Shown in pieces: positions 43,462 to 52,369 of a stretch of DNA of 64,000 nucleotides (its first letter is position 1; each line of letters opens with the position of its first letter). Source of the DNA: Alloascoidea africana (taxonomy: Eukaryota > Ascomycota > Alloascoideomycetes > Alloascoideales > Alloascoideaceae); assembly GCA_030581615.1 (NCBI GenBank), contig JAKTTT010000043.1, positions 124,001-188,000 of the forward strand, in the 5' to 3' direction. The position numbers and the translations under genes are program-made. The notes beneath the pieces were generated by a model. It was not told where the DNA came from, made no database searches, and was given only the letters and a program-made list of their open reading frames with translations.

Positions 43462-45105
43462 TTAGACCACTAAAATGACTCCTAGGGACAACATTGCAAT
43501 GCTGGCAAAGATTGATGAGGGTGTACCGCTAATGATCATGTTGGCATTAGCACCACCTGAGTATGTGGAAATTGAAGCTGTTGAGTTTGAATAGCTGGTC
43601 GAAGAAGCCGCTGTTGTTGTAGTGGTAGATGTTGATTCTGTTACAGTTGTGGAGGAAATAGTAGTGTCTCTCTTTTTCTTTGAGGCGCAGTCAGACGAAC
43701 AAGAACTTGAGCAATCATCATCAGAAGAAGATGAGCAAGAACTTGAACAATCGTCATCGTCGGAAGATGAAGAGGAACAAGAGCTTGAACAGCTATCATC
43801 ATCGTCATCTGAGGAGCAACTAGAGCTAGAACTAGAGCAAGAAGAGCTTGAGTCTGAACTGGAGTAAGTGGAGGTGGTAGAACAATCTGATCCGGAACAA
43901 GTTTCATTGTCATCGCTAGGTGAGTTTGTATTGGGACTCGAGGACACCGAGTTAGTGTCACAGTCGGTGCCAGAGCATGAAGAGCTTGAGTCTGAACTGG
44001 AGTAAGTGGAGGTGGTAGAACAATCTGATCCGGAACAAGTTTCATTGTCATCGCTAGGTGAGTTTGTATTGGGACTCGAGGACACCGAGTTAGTGTCACA
44101 GTCAGAGCCAGAACATGAGGAGGTGGTATCTGAACTTGAAGAGCTAGAAGTTGTGTCTGTGTCAGTATCAGTGGATCCGGTGTCAGAAGAACCAAGTCCT
44201 GAGAACAATGTACTGATTGAGGATGTTATGTCTGATCCTGTATCGGAAGAGCCAGTATCAGTAGATCCAAGTCCAGACACCAAAGAACCGATTGAGGATG
44301 ATATGTCTGATCCTGTATCAGAAGAGTCAGTATCAGTGGATCCAAGTCCAGAAACCAAAGAACTGATTGAAGAGGAGGTGTCTGTGTCTGTGTCTGTAGA
44401 CCCAGTGTCAGAAGATCCCGAGAATAATGTGCTGATTGTTGATGTTATGTCTGATCCTGTATCGGAAGAGCCAGTATCAGTAGATCCAAGTCCAGACACC
44501 AAAGAACCGATTGAGGATGATATGTCTGATCCTGTATCAGAAGAGTCAGTATCAGTGGATCCAAGGCCAGAGGTCCATGAATCAAGACCAGAAGTCAAAG
44601 AAGATGTATCAAATCCAGAGGTCCAGGAAGAAGTATCCGTACCACAAGATTCACTATCGCCACAACTATCAGTGCTTCCTGTATCAAATCCAGAGGTCAA
44701 GGAAGAAGTGTCCGTACCACAAGATTCACTATCACCACAACTATCAGTGCTTCCTGTATCAAATCCAGAGGTCCAGGAAGAAGTATCGGAGTTAGAGGAC
44801 CAGGAAGAGGATGAACAATCGCTGCCACTACAACCGGTGTCACCTGTAACTGCTACAGAGGAGTCCCAGCTGCTCGAATCCGTAGAGCCAGAACAGTCGC
44901 TGCCGCTGCAACCCATATCAGAATAGTCGACCGCAACAGTGCTACTAGAATCGCAATCGCAGTCCTCAGAGGACCCTAAAGACACACAATTTTCAACACC
45001 CGTATCGATGGTTGCATCCGCAAGGGAAGTTTCTTCAGGGCTCGCCACTGGATAAGCTGACACTGTAAGCAAAGAGGCCACAGTCAAAAGAACGGAACGT
45101 TTCAT
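43462..45105 (-). CDS. Ser/Asp/Cys-rich GPI-anchored surface protein
   Basis: 547 residues from the ATG at 45103-45105, which begins a signal peptide (MKRSVLLTVASLLTVSAYP). The longer frame upstream lacks one. The body is extreme in composition: Ser, Thr, Asp, Gly and Cys, with repeated CSGSDC-type motifs, units built on SSSIGSLVSGLGSTDTGSSD, and near the C-terminus blocks such as CSSSCSSSSDDDDCSS. A Lys-Lys-Arg site (KKKRD) follows, then a Ser/Thr stalk and a hydrophobic GPI end (SSIFASIAMLSLGVILVV). I do not recognise a named family. The Cys pairs with Asp could give disulfide links or bind cations. Internal tandem duplications show active length change. Confidence 0.75.
   Translation of the reverse strand: MKRSVLLTVASLLTVSAYPVASPEETSLADATIDTGVENCVSLGSSEDCDCDSSSTVAVDYSDMGCSGSDCSGSTDSSSWDSSVAVTGDTGCSGSDCSSSSWSSNSDTSSWTSGFDTGSTDSCGDSESCGTDTSSLTSGFDTGSTDSCGDSESCGTDTSSWTSGFDTSSLTSGLDSWTSGLGSTDTDSSDTGSDISSSIGSLVSGLGSTDTGSSDTGSDITSTISTLFSGSSDTGSTDTDTDTSSSISSLVSGLGSTDTDSSDTGSDISSSIGSLVSGLGSTDTGSSDTGSDITSSISTLFSGLGSSDTGSTDTDTDTTSSSSSSDTTSSCSGSDCDTNSVSSSPNTNSPSDDNETCSGSDCSTTSTYSSSDSSSSCSGTDCDTNSVSSSPNTNSPSDDNETCSGSDCSTTSTYSSSDSSSSCSSSSSSCSSDDDDDSCSSSCSSSSSDDDDCSSSCSSSSDDDCSSSCSSDCASKKKRDTTISSTTVTESTSTTTTTAASSTSYSNSTASISTYSGGANANMIISGTPSSIFASIAMLSLGVILVV
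43844..44119 (-). repeat. 138-bp tandem duplication inside the Ser/Asp-rich gene
   Basis: Two direct copies with period 138 bp (46 codons, frame kept): first begins at 43844, second at 43982. They are base-identical over roughly the first 115 bp, then differ slightly. Identity at silent sites means the duplication, or a conversion event, is recent. Confidence 0.85.
44213..44567 (-). repeat. 219-bp direct repeat inside the Ser/Asp-rich gene
   Basis: A block beginning at 44213 recurs at 44432 with period 219 bp (73 codons). Long stretches are identical, including ccagtatcagtagatccaag. In frame, so it changes protein length without disrupting it. Confidence 0.8.
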
Positions 45106-47109
45106 TTTGTAAAGATTTTCAGTTGTTGTTTTTTTGTTTCTATTACCAGAATAGATTAACGATAGGATCAGATTAAAAAAAGCCCTTTTTAGCGTGGATG
45201 TAAAATAAAATTCTTGCAACTCAATTGCAAAAGTAAATCTGATGTGTTTGAATTGAAAAAACAGAAGTTAAAGTCAATTTAAAGTGTCGGAGAATCAAAA
45301 GATAAATCCAAGACTGGTTGGAATATAAAACCTTTTTATATAGTGGCAAGTTTGTGTATCGGATTGTGTTACAACCTTGAAATAATAACAGAAAGGCGTT
45401 GAAGAGATAGTGTTTTGAGCAGGTGTATTAGGATCTTGAAAACCTATCACTTGTTCATCAAATCTTTTAAAATAACCATTAGATATTGAAAAATTTATTA
45501 ATTGAATTGTTTAAAAGAAATCTGAGTGTTTGGTCATTTCATTCGAATCTTTGGTTTGATTTGGAGTGGATGAGATAACACCCTGCGGTACTATCTAGAC
45601 CCTAATATACCCTTAGCTCCAGGTTAAAGGGTTCCTACAGAATTATTCTAATACTATTTCTATCTTCCGGCGCCACCCCTTCTTTTCTGTTAGATACTCG
45701 TCCTAGTAGGTTTCCAGATGGTCTTCTCATGACCGCGTAAAATTAGAAGGTTTCCTCCTTGGTCCAACCGACCTTATTCGCCCCATAGATTGTGGGTTCC
45801 TCAATGCAGAGTGGGTATGTTCCACGAGTTCTAAAGGATGGATTAATTTCCACCACGCTAAGACCCTAGGTGCAGACTAGGGTGTATTATTTATCAATCA
45901 AACATCTAAAGAAAGCACAATCATATCAAATCAAGGGTTTCCATGAGGTGCATAGAACACAGTTTAATGTGGCTCAGTATCAATCTGATCTCTTGTAATG
46001 TTTGGAAAGTATGCAATCTGAAATAATTTCCAAAAACAAGACTGGGGCGCATCTGGGCAGTCCAAGTTCCGTGAGATTTGTCAAAACAAGTAGGCATATA
46101 AAGCCTTGCAGTTTTAGAAAATTACGAGGTTAATTAGAAACTAATAACATGTGTATGTGAACTTCTTTTTTAAGCCTTTCGCATTTATTCAAAAACAAAA
46201 CCGTTAAGTGCTGTGTGACCTTGTCAATATTTATTCAGGTAGATATGACATGAGAACACAATAAAAGAGGCTTGACAAATGAACAAAAAAAGGAAGAAGG
46301 CATCGAAAATTGAAAGACAAAAAAGGCTAAGCCTGTGGGAAAGATCTTGGCTAAGCTCTGGTAATCAAAATCATTAAGGATACTCAAGGTTGTCTCAAAG
46401 GTCAAAAATCTGTACCACTTCCAGACTTACAAGCTTGTACAATGTTTCCGTCTTGTGAGGGGATGAATCCTTAAATAGATTTCCGAAAAAGCTTCTATGT
46501 GGAAGTAAACTAAGACATAATACAGTTTAGAATTGAAGCAAAGAGTAATTGTCTTAAATATCGAAATATAGAGTGCTCCATACCCGAACTGGATGGAACG
46601 ATGAAGAGTCCAAATTAACACAATTATAGTATTGAAATTCATATTGTTCGTGAAGTTTAATGCTCTTTTGTTTTTCCAATGTATCAAGTTTGAACATGAG
46701 AGGTAACCCGTTGGAGTTTACTTCACATTTACAAAGTATTCTCTAGTAACAGCATTGTAAATATCAAATTCTTATGTACTTAACTAAATCATGATGACGA
46801 ATATGATAACTTCTACTATTACAAAAAAAAAAAAGAAAAAAAAAATTAAATGAATGTCAATGGCTTTACTGAGCCGTTGAATTCACCACTAACTCCATTG
46901 ATAAATTTGCTTGTGTTTTTTTATTTATCAACGAGTTTTGCTTTTCACCTTTTCTGTTCATTATAAGATGCAATCTTTTCTTGTGATCGTAGTTTTTTTT
47001 GATTTTTTTCATGTCGTTCATTTAAAATGACTCTGATTCTCCTTCTTTAACTCCGCCATGCCTTCTTAACTTCTAAACACCATATACCAATCATTCAACT
47101 AATCAGGGT
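45106..47109. other. 2 kb gene-free interval
   Basis: Upstream of the Ser/Asp-rich gene and downstream of the caprin-like gene. It contains a possible terminal-inverted-repeat element at 45578-45885. Otherwise AT-rich with no recognised gene. Confidence 0.5.
45578..45885. mobile_element. Possible short inverted-repeat (MITE-like) element
   Basis: A 308-bp segment that is less AT-rich than its flanks and bounded by ACACCCT and its inverse AGGGTGT. The inverted repeat is only seven bases and I cannot find a convincing target-site duplication, so chance is a real alternative. Confidence 0.2.
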
Positions 47110-48324
47110 TCACTGCTTTGAAACTGCTCTAGAATCAGGAGATTCGGAATGAGATTGCTGTCCAGGGTTAGGACCCCTGCGTTTGTTTCTATATCTTTTG
47201 AAAGGCGCCTTGCCATCTTTCTCCCCACCAGTGAATCCATTCCCGTTTCCATTTCCGTTTCCATTAGAACCTCTCTGATAATTCTCGCGTCTCTCATCAA
47301 AGCTTCTTCTATTCTTCTTGAAACCCCGACGGTTAAAATGCTTTTTGTTAGAACCGCCAGGCCCGGATTCAGGAGCTTCTTCTCCTGAGGCAGGACCCGA
47401 AGGTGGTGGCTTCACTAGAGCCGCATCCACAGCAGGTGTCTCTTGATTTTCCTGGTCTTCAACGTTTTGTTGTGGGTCGGAGACACTTTCAACGATTGGT
47501 ACAGTCTCACCACCAGAACTCTTTTCTACAGCTGTCTCCTTTTCAGCCTCAACCTCAATTTCACTCTTATTTATAAAGGACACAGGCACTTCCTCTTTGG
47601 TCGCTGTTGCATCCAGGTCGCCTGACGCCGAGTCTTCTTGGTCTGCGTCTGATTCATCAGCTCTTGTCCAAAAACTCTGAATATCTCTATTTGCAACCTC
47701 CTGGATCGCAGAATAGGAAACACCATCAGCCAATTCTTCTTCCGAGCCCACATAGAGCTTCTTGATGGACTCAATTGAAAGTTCATCAGCCGCATAAACA
47801 GTATTGAGCAACTTGTCTGCAGCTTCAAGTAATTGTCCATCAAAATTTGTGGCGTTTGTTCTGAGTAAAGAAACCGCTCTCAGGAATCTTGTCAGGAGGG
47901 CCAGGTTTTCAAGTTCACGTTTTTCATATTTCTCTTCCAGCTTTGCAATCTCAACAAGATGTTTTGCCTTGAGCTCTTCTCGCAGCTCGTTCAACTCCTC
48001 TGTGTGCTGCTCCTGTCTCTTGTTGTAGAGAGCAGCAACGTCATTCAGTTCTTTCAAAGGCGCATCCACTGCGTCCTTCAACTTGAGTGCATTGACCTGG
48101 TCCTGGTTCAGTTTTCCATCCCCGGAATTGCTCAGCTCTTCATACTTATCCAGCTTTTGTCTTCGTTTTTGCAAGTTCCGAATACGTTTGTAGAGGTGCT
48201 CTGTGACTACGTCTTGGGGCACCGAACTAACAGGAGTGATGGCTGTTGGGCCAGATGCAGATGCAGATGACGTTTGCTTTTTAGAAGGAGAAGAAGAAGG
48301 CGGAGTCGATGTTGAAGATGGCAT
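47110..48324 (-). CDS. Caprin-like coiled-coil protein with basic RNA-binding-type tail
   Basis: 404 residues. A Ser/Pro/Thr-rich head (1-37), then a helical region of about 150 residues starting KRIRNLQKRRQKLDKYEEL, with heptad-like Glu/Lys/Leu patterning through EELKAKHLVEIAKLEEKYEKRELENLALL. This resembles the N-terminal homology region of caprin proteins, which act in mRNP and stress-granule biology. The middle is acidic and disordered. The C-terminus is basic and Arg/Asn/Gly-rich (KKHFNRRGFKKNRRSF, GNGNGNGNG, KRYRNKRRG), typical of RNA contact. The caprin link is by pattern, not a scored match, so 'RNA-associated coiled-coil protein' is the safer label. Start is the first ATG. Confidence 0.5.
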   Translation of the reverse strand: MPSSTSTPPSSSPSKKQTSSASASGPTAITPVSSVPQDVVTEHLYKRIRNLQKRRQKLDKYEELSNSGDGKLNQDQVNALKLKDAVDAPLKELNDVAALYNKRQEQHTEELNELREELKAKHLVEIAKLEEKYEKRELENLALLTRFLRAVSLLRTNATNFDGQLLEAADKLLNTVYAADELSIESIKKLYVGSEEELADGVSYSAIQEVANRDIQSFWTRADESDADQEDSASGDLDATATKEEVPVSFINKSEIEVEAEKETAVEKSSGGETVPIVESVSDPQQNVEDQENQETPAVDAALVKPPPSGPASGEEAPESGPGGSNKKHFNRRGFKKNRRSFDERRENYQRGSNGNGNGNGNGFTGGEKDGKAPFKRYRNKRRGPNPGQQSHSESPDSRAVSKQ

Positions 48325-48893
48325 GACTAACAGAATGGCGTGGCAATCTCAATTGGTGATTTTGTATAAAGAGATGAGAAGAGGGAAGAAACCCAGTGAA
48401 AAAACAGGGAGGTGAAAAGTGGAATGGGAGAGAAAAAAGTGGTCACGTGCGGGTTGATTGGGATCTGGATTTTTTTTTCATTTTTTTCTTCATGGCTGTG
48501 GAGTTTGCGAGAAACCCCAGAAAGAAGCCGTGTAGAATTCGAGAATTGAGATCTATATAGCATGTAGGCGGGGCTGAAGTCGGATATCTTAGATCTTTCT
48601 CAATCTCAGGTTCCGTAGTCGAACCGATTTTTTGACGATCATTATTATTTCGTTCTACATGCTTTCGTGGAGTTAGTTTCCGGTATTTTTCGAATGACCG
48701 AACAGCTGGTAGAATTAGTCAAAATTTTCTTTGCTGTTCTTGGCAAAATTGAGATTTTCAATTATGAACTGGTTAGCTACTAAGCAAATATGAAAGAAGA
48801 AGAGGTTACAAAACAGGGTAGAAAGTCAAAAAAGGTTATGAACTTTTGTTGGAGTAAAAATAGGAAAATGTTTCTATATAGGCGTTATGCTAT
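48325..48893. other. Intergenic region upstream of the caprin-like gene
   Basis: About 570 bp, containing the caprin-like gene promoter (a gtcacgtgc E-box-like site at about 48442) and the 3' flank of the permease. No gene seen. Confidence 0.5.
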
Positions 48894-50588
48894 TCAATTC
48901 CGTTTTATGCAAACACTTTGATAACTGTCTTTTTTAACGGGATCTTGATACGAGTCTGCTGGGAGACAATTTTCAGTTGCAGCAATGTCTTGCTCCGAGT
49001 CATCGCGATCATGTTCGGTACTAAAGACTTTTTCTCCTCTTAGACGCCAATATGCAACCAAGTATAGGAGATACCCAACAATCACCACAGAGCTGTAATT
49101 CATGTTATCCTTTGTAACGGGCATTGTAAAAGGGAAAGAGAAAAAAACAAAGGCAAAAGTGGACCATGCTATAAGCATAATGTTACAGAACAATCCAACT
49201 TTGCCGAGCCAGAAGGGACCATGAGGAATGTTGTCTCTACCTTTGTAGAGTAAACAGGCTGTGGGTACAACATATGAAAAGAGGAGGAAAACGATGGTTC
49301 CTGTAACCATGGCGTTAAATGCTGTATCTGAAGCAAAGTAGAGTAATCCGAGGACTGCAATCATAGAGCAGGAGAAAAGATGGGCGTTTAGGGGAACTCC
49401 CAGCTTTGGGTGAATTCGGGACCAGTATTTGGAGCCAGGCATGCCTCGATCTCTGGAGAAGGACCAGCAGAGTCGGGCCTGCCAGGTATGGCCAGAAACG
49501 TTGCAACCGAGAGCGGTCAAAAAGAGCAGTGTGCCCAGAAACAGAGCAACCGGTTTGCTTTGAACCGCTTGGTAGTAAATGTCTAGAATGGGGACTCCAG
49601 TATTTGAGTCGTAGATTTCCTGAAGGTTTCTGATGGAGAAGAACATGGTAACGACATAGCAGAAGGAGGTGCCAAAGCCAATTGCCACAGTACTCAAAAT
49701 ACTTATAGGGATCATACGCTCTGGATTGGGGACCTCTTCTGCCAGATGGGTAGCACAGTCAAGACATGAAAAACACCAATTGGGGTTGATGAGACCAACG
49801 ATGAAAGCGATACCGGCAGAGGGCCAACCCGTTGCATTTTCAAACTCGACAAAGACGAATCTTGCCGAGTTGTAATGGCCCCGGGAGTGAATCAACACGG
49901 TCAAGGTGATCACCGCAAAGGAGCACAACGAGGTGTACAGGGCTATCTTTGCAATATATGGGAGGAATCTACCGTAGAAATTAAACATGAGAAGGAACAG
50001 ATTCAACAGCTGGTAGGTGATGAAAACCATCCATTTCTTGACCACAAAGTCTGGTTTTCCAAGCGCGTAAAAGCCCAGGAGCATTTGGGCTACGGATAGA
50101 GTCACCGAGGAGCTTGAAAAAATTGAACCTATCCACGCGAGTGAGCCACATAGATATGCCAAAAATCGGTTATATGGCTTGCCGTGTGTCAAACGAATGG
50201 TCCAATAGTACTGGCCACCTGAATTGGGATAGGCCGAACTCAATTCAGAAAGTGTAATTCCAATACAAACCGAGATGGAAGCGATGATGATGATTCCGTA
50301 CACGATCAGAAGGGGGCCACCCGAAGAGATACCGGTCACAAGAGCAGCGGATATGCCAAACCAGGAGTTTGTGAGACCGAAGCCCACGCCCAGCACCGAC
50401 CAAATGGTGAAGCTTCGTTTGAGCTCTGGCTTGTACCCACTCTGCTGGAGCTTGAGGTCGTCGAGCTGGGCCTTTGACATTTGGCTAGGGTTCCACTCGA
50501 GAGACGCCGCATCGCGCTCGTGCTCGTGCCCGTGCTCTCGCTCTGGGGCCTGATCTTGCCCTGCTTTGCGGGATCCCAGATTGAACAT
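48894..50588 (-). CDS. APC-family permease, choline/ethanolamine (Hnm1)-like
   Basis: Plasma-membrane importer of the amino acid-polyamine-choline superfamily. 564 residues, 12 membrane segments. The TM1 region SVLGVGFGLTNSWFGISAAL, with TGISSGGPLLIVYGI and the SELSSAYPNSGGQYYW motif, matches the fungal amino-acid/choline transporter group, in which Hnm1 imports choline and the relatives Uga4 and Bio5 import GABA and 7-keto-8-aminopelargonate. The TLAEEVPNP-type block after TM6 reads THLAEEVPNPERMIP. Hnm1-like is my best guess from TM1. Start is the ATG at 50586-50588; the head is His/Glu/Arg-rich and encoded by GC-rich DNA. Confidence 0.75.
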   Translation of the reverse strand: MFNLGSRKAGQDQAPEREHGHEHERDAASLEWNPSQMSKAQLDDLKLQQSGYKPELKRSFTIWSVLGVGFGLTNSWFGISAALVTGISSGGPLLIVYGIIIIASISVCIGITLSELSSAYPNSGGQYYWTIRLTHGKPYNRFLAYLCGSLAWIGSIFSSSSVTLSVAQMLLGFYALGKPDFVVKKWMVFITYQLLNLFLLMFNFYGRFLPYIAKIALYTSLCSFAVITLTVLIHSRGHYNSARFVFVEFENATGWPSAGIAFIVGLINPNWCFSCLDCATHLAEEVPNPERMIPISILSTVAIGFGTSFCYVVTMFFSIRNLQEIYDSNTGVPILDIYYQAVQSKPVALFLGTLLFLTALGCNVSGHTWQARLCWSFSRDRGMPGSKYWSRIHPKLGVPLNAHLFSCSMIAVLGLLYFASDTAFNAMVTGTIVFLLFSYVVPTACLLYKGRDNIPHGPFWLGKVGLFCNIMLIAWSTFAFVFFSFPFTMPVTKDNMNYSSVVIVGYLLYLVAYWRLRGEKVFSTEHDRDDSEQDIAATENCLPADSYQDPVKKDSYQSVCIKRN

Positions 50589-51013
50589 GCTTACTGGAGG
50601 AGAGAAAGAGAGAGGAAGTTAGCAAAGCTGGGAGAGTTGGCAGCAAAGTTGTAGGGGAGAGAAAAAAAGTGCAGGTTTTGCTTCTTTTATTCCATATAGT
50701 CGCAGACGTAAAAAAAGTCAAACTCTGAACAAAAATGAAAATGAAAGATCACATGCTTTTTTCCCAGATTCGACTCGCGCCATCCAAATAATAAATGAGG
50801 TCGACGAGCAGTGCATCCGGTTGGGAAAAAGCTCGAGTTTTGCATGAAAAAAAGCGAAAGAGCCTGGAGAAAGTGAAATGTTGGGGTCCCAGCCTGCGCC
50901 GGGGCTGCAGCCAATCACGGCCCGCCGCCACCTGACGCCACACCAGCTTTCCTAAATTAATCCTATTCAAATCTGAGATTATGTTTATGTCCACGAACTT
51001 TTCACTCGAGTGC
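50589..51013. other. Intergenic region between permease and GH76 gene
   Basis: 425 bp, partly GC-rich (about 50870-50950) with a CCAAT sequence at about 50911. Holds the permease promoter and the 3' end of the GH76 gene. Confidence 0.5.
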
Positions 51014-52369
51014 TCACAGCACCAGCCAGCACGACCCCCCGATGAACAGCCCGCTGAGCAGCACCGTGATGATGCCGGCCCCGGCCTTGTCCTTGGTGCC
51101 AAGGTCCAGCAGCTCGGCCTTCTTGCCGTTCGTCTCGAACGTGCCTGCCGCTCCATTGCCCTTGGACGAGCCGCCAGTCTTGGCCGTGTATGGCGCCGGC
51201 CGCTCTGCAATTCGCAGATTCTGTATCACCTCCAATGCAGACATCTGCTCTCCGAGCCCATAGAACCCGTCCCAAGAGTTCTCGTGCCAGCTCAGCCCGC
51301 AAGTGTGCCCGTCAGAGCCACCAGAGCACGAGAGCGCCGCGGCTGCCGCAGACTTTTCAAAGTACTCGCGAATCGTGGGGTATGTCGACGGCGCCAGGAT
51401 CGAGGTTAGGCCCAGGAACCGCGAGAATATGGCCTTGAAACTTCGCTGGTCATTATTACAATTGCCTGCTCCCTGGCACGCCGCTTCGTACATGATTCCG
51501 TCTTTGAAGAAGACCACAGACGCATTCAGAAGCCTTTCGACTTTATCCAGCCAGTACGGGTCCTCCGTGTAGTTGTAGAGATAGGCGCATCCAGAGATCA
51601 CCAGTCCCTGGTTATATGTCCACTGCAGCTTTTCTACGTCAGAGCAGTTATCCGAGATAGACGCTCCATCGTACACAAACATCCACGGTTCCGTCACTAT
51701 GAAGTTCACATTCACCATCCAGTCCCAGACTTTCTCGGCCCAGTCGACATACGTGTCGTTCGATGTGAAGCGAGCCAGCCTCGCTCCAATATGGAACAAC
51801 CCTCCATTGGACACCGAGTTCTTGTAGTCATAGCCGGAATTCCACTGGAAGATCTGCCATCGAAGACCCCCACCACAGTGCTCTGTATCCCATCTCGATG
51901 CCATGGTGTTGAAAACGGCCTGCGACAGGTAAAGCCATTGTGGCTCATCCGAAGAAGGATTGGAAAAGTTTCTCTCAGCGGCATCCATCGCAGTAATGCC
52001 CCAAAAGGCCTGGTCATCGTTTCCCTCCGTCGTGGACTGGTTCGCCGGGATGTAGTCTTGGTCTTCTCCCACTTGGTACAGTAAAGCTTGTTTCAAAACG
52101 TCGTTAAAGGTGTCGTTTTCCATGAGGAACCAATAGTCCAAAATAGAATTCCAGGCTGCACCGGCTTCCCACCAGTAGTAAGGGTCTGAAAACATGCCTA
52201 TAGTCTGGCCATGTTTAAGACCTGTGTAGTAGTCCATCAGGCCACTGGATATAAGTCCTGTTGCTGCTTTGAGAGAGTCCAAGTCATTGATATCGAGGGT
52301 TAGGGAATGGGCTGGTTGGCTCAGATAGCCAAGGCAGACAAACAAAAACGAGAGAATCAAACTATGCAT
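51014..52369 (-). CDS. DCW1: GPI-anchored GH76 wall enzyme, Dfg5/Dcw1 type
   Basis: Cell-surface member of glycoside hydrolase family 76 (mannan endo-1,6-alpha-mannosidase fold), thought to transfer GPI-mannoproteins to wall glucan. S. cerevisiae needs at least one of Dfg5/Dcw1. 451 residues. Signal peptide 1-22. The catalytic Asp pair is in GNDDQAFWG (Asp118-Asp119). Other family marks are YYWWEAGAAWNSILDYW, CGGGLRWQI, NGGLFHIGARLARFT and YNQGLVISG. Several N-glycosylation sequons (NDT, NQS, NFS, NCS, NYT, NAS). The C-terminus is hydrophobic after a Gly/Lys linker (AGAGIITVLLSGLFIGGSCWLVL), a GPI signal. The 3' part of the gene (51014-51400) is strikingly GC-rich. Dfg5 versus Dcw1 cannot be decided. 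Confidence 0.92.
   Translation of the reverse strand: MHSLILSFLFVCLGYLSQPAHSLTLDINDLDSLKAATGLISSGLMDYYTGLKHGQTIGMFSDPYYWWEAGAAWNSILDYWFLMENDTFNDVLKQALLYQVGEDQDYIPANQSTTEGNDDQAFWGITAMDAAERNFSNPSSDEPQWLYLSQAVFNTMASRWDTEHCGGGLRWQIFQWNSGYDYKNSVSNGGLFHIGARLARFTSNDTYVDWAEKVWDWMVNVNFIVTEPWMFVYDGASISDNCSDVEKLQWTYNQGLVISGCAYLYNYTEDPYWLDKVERLLNASVVFFKDGIMYEAACQGAGNCNNDQRSFKAIFSRFLGLTSILAPSTYPTIREYFEKSAAAAALSCSGGSDGHTCGLSWHENSWDGFYGLGEQMSALEVIQNLRIAERPAPYTAKTGGSSKGNGAAGTFETNGKKAELLDLGTKDKAGAGIITVLLSGLFIGGSCWLVL

Noticed and set aside
44006-44926. 306-codon plus-strand frame inside the Ser/Asp-rich gene
   Set aside because: Same cause: repetitive codons leave the complementary strand free of stops.
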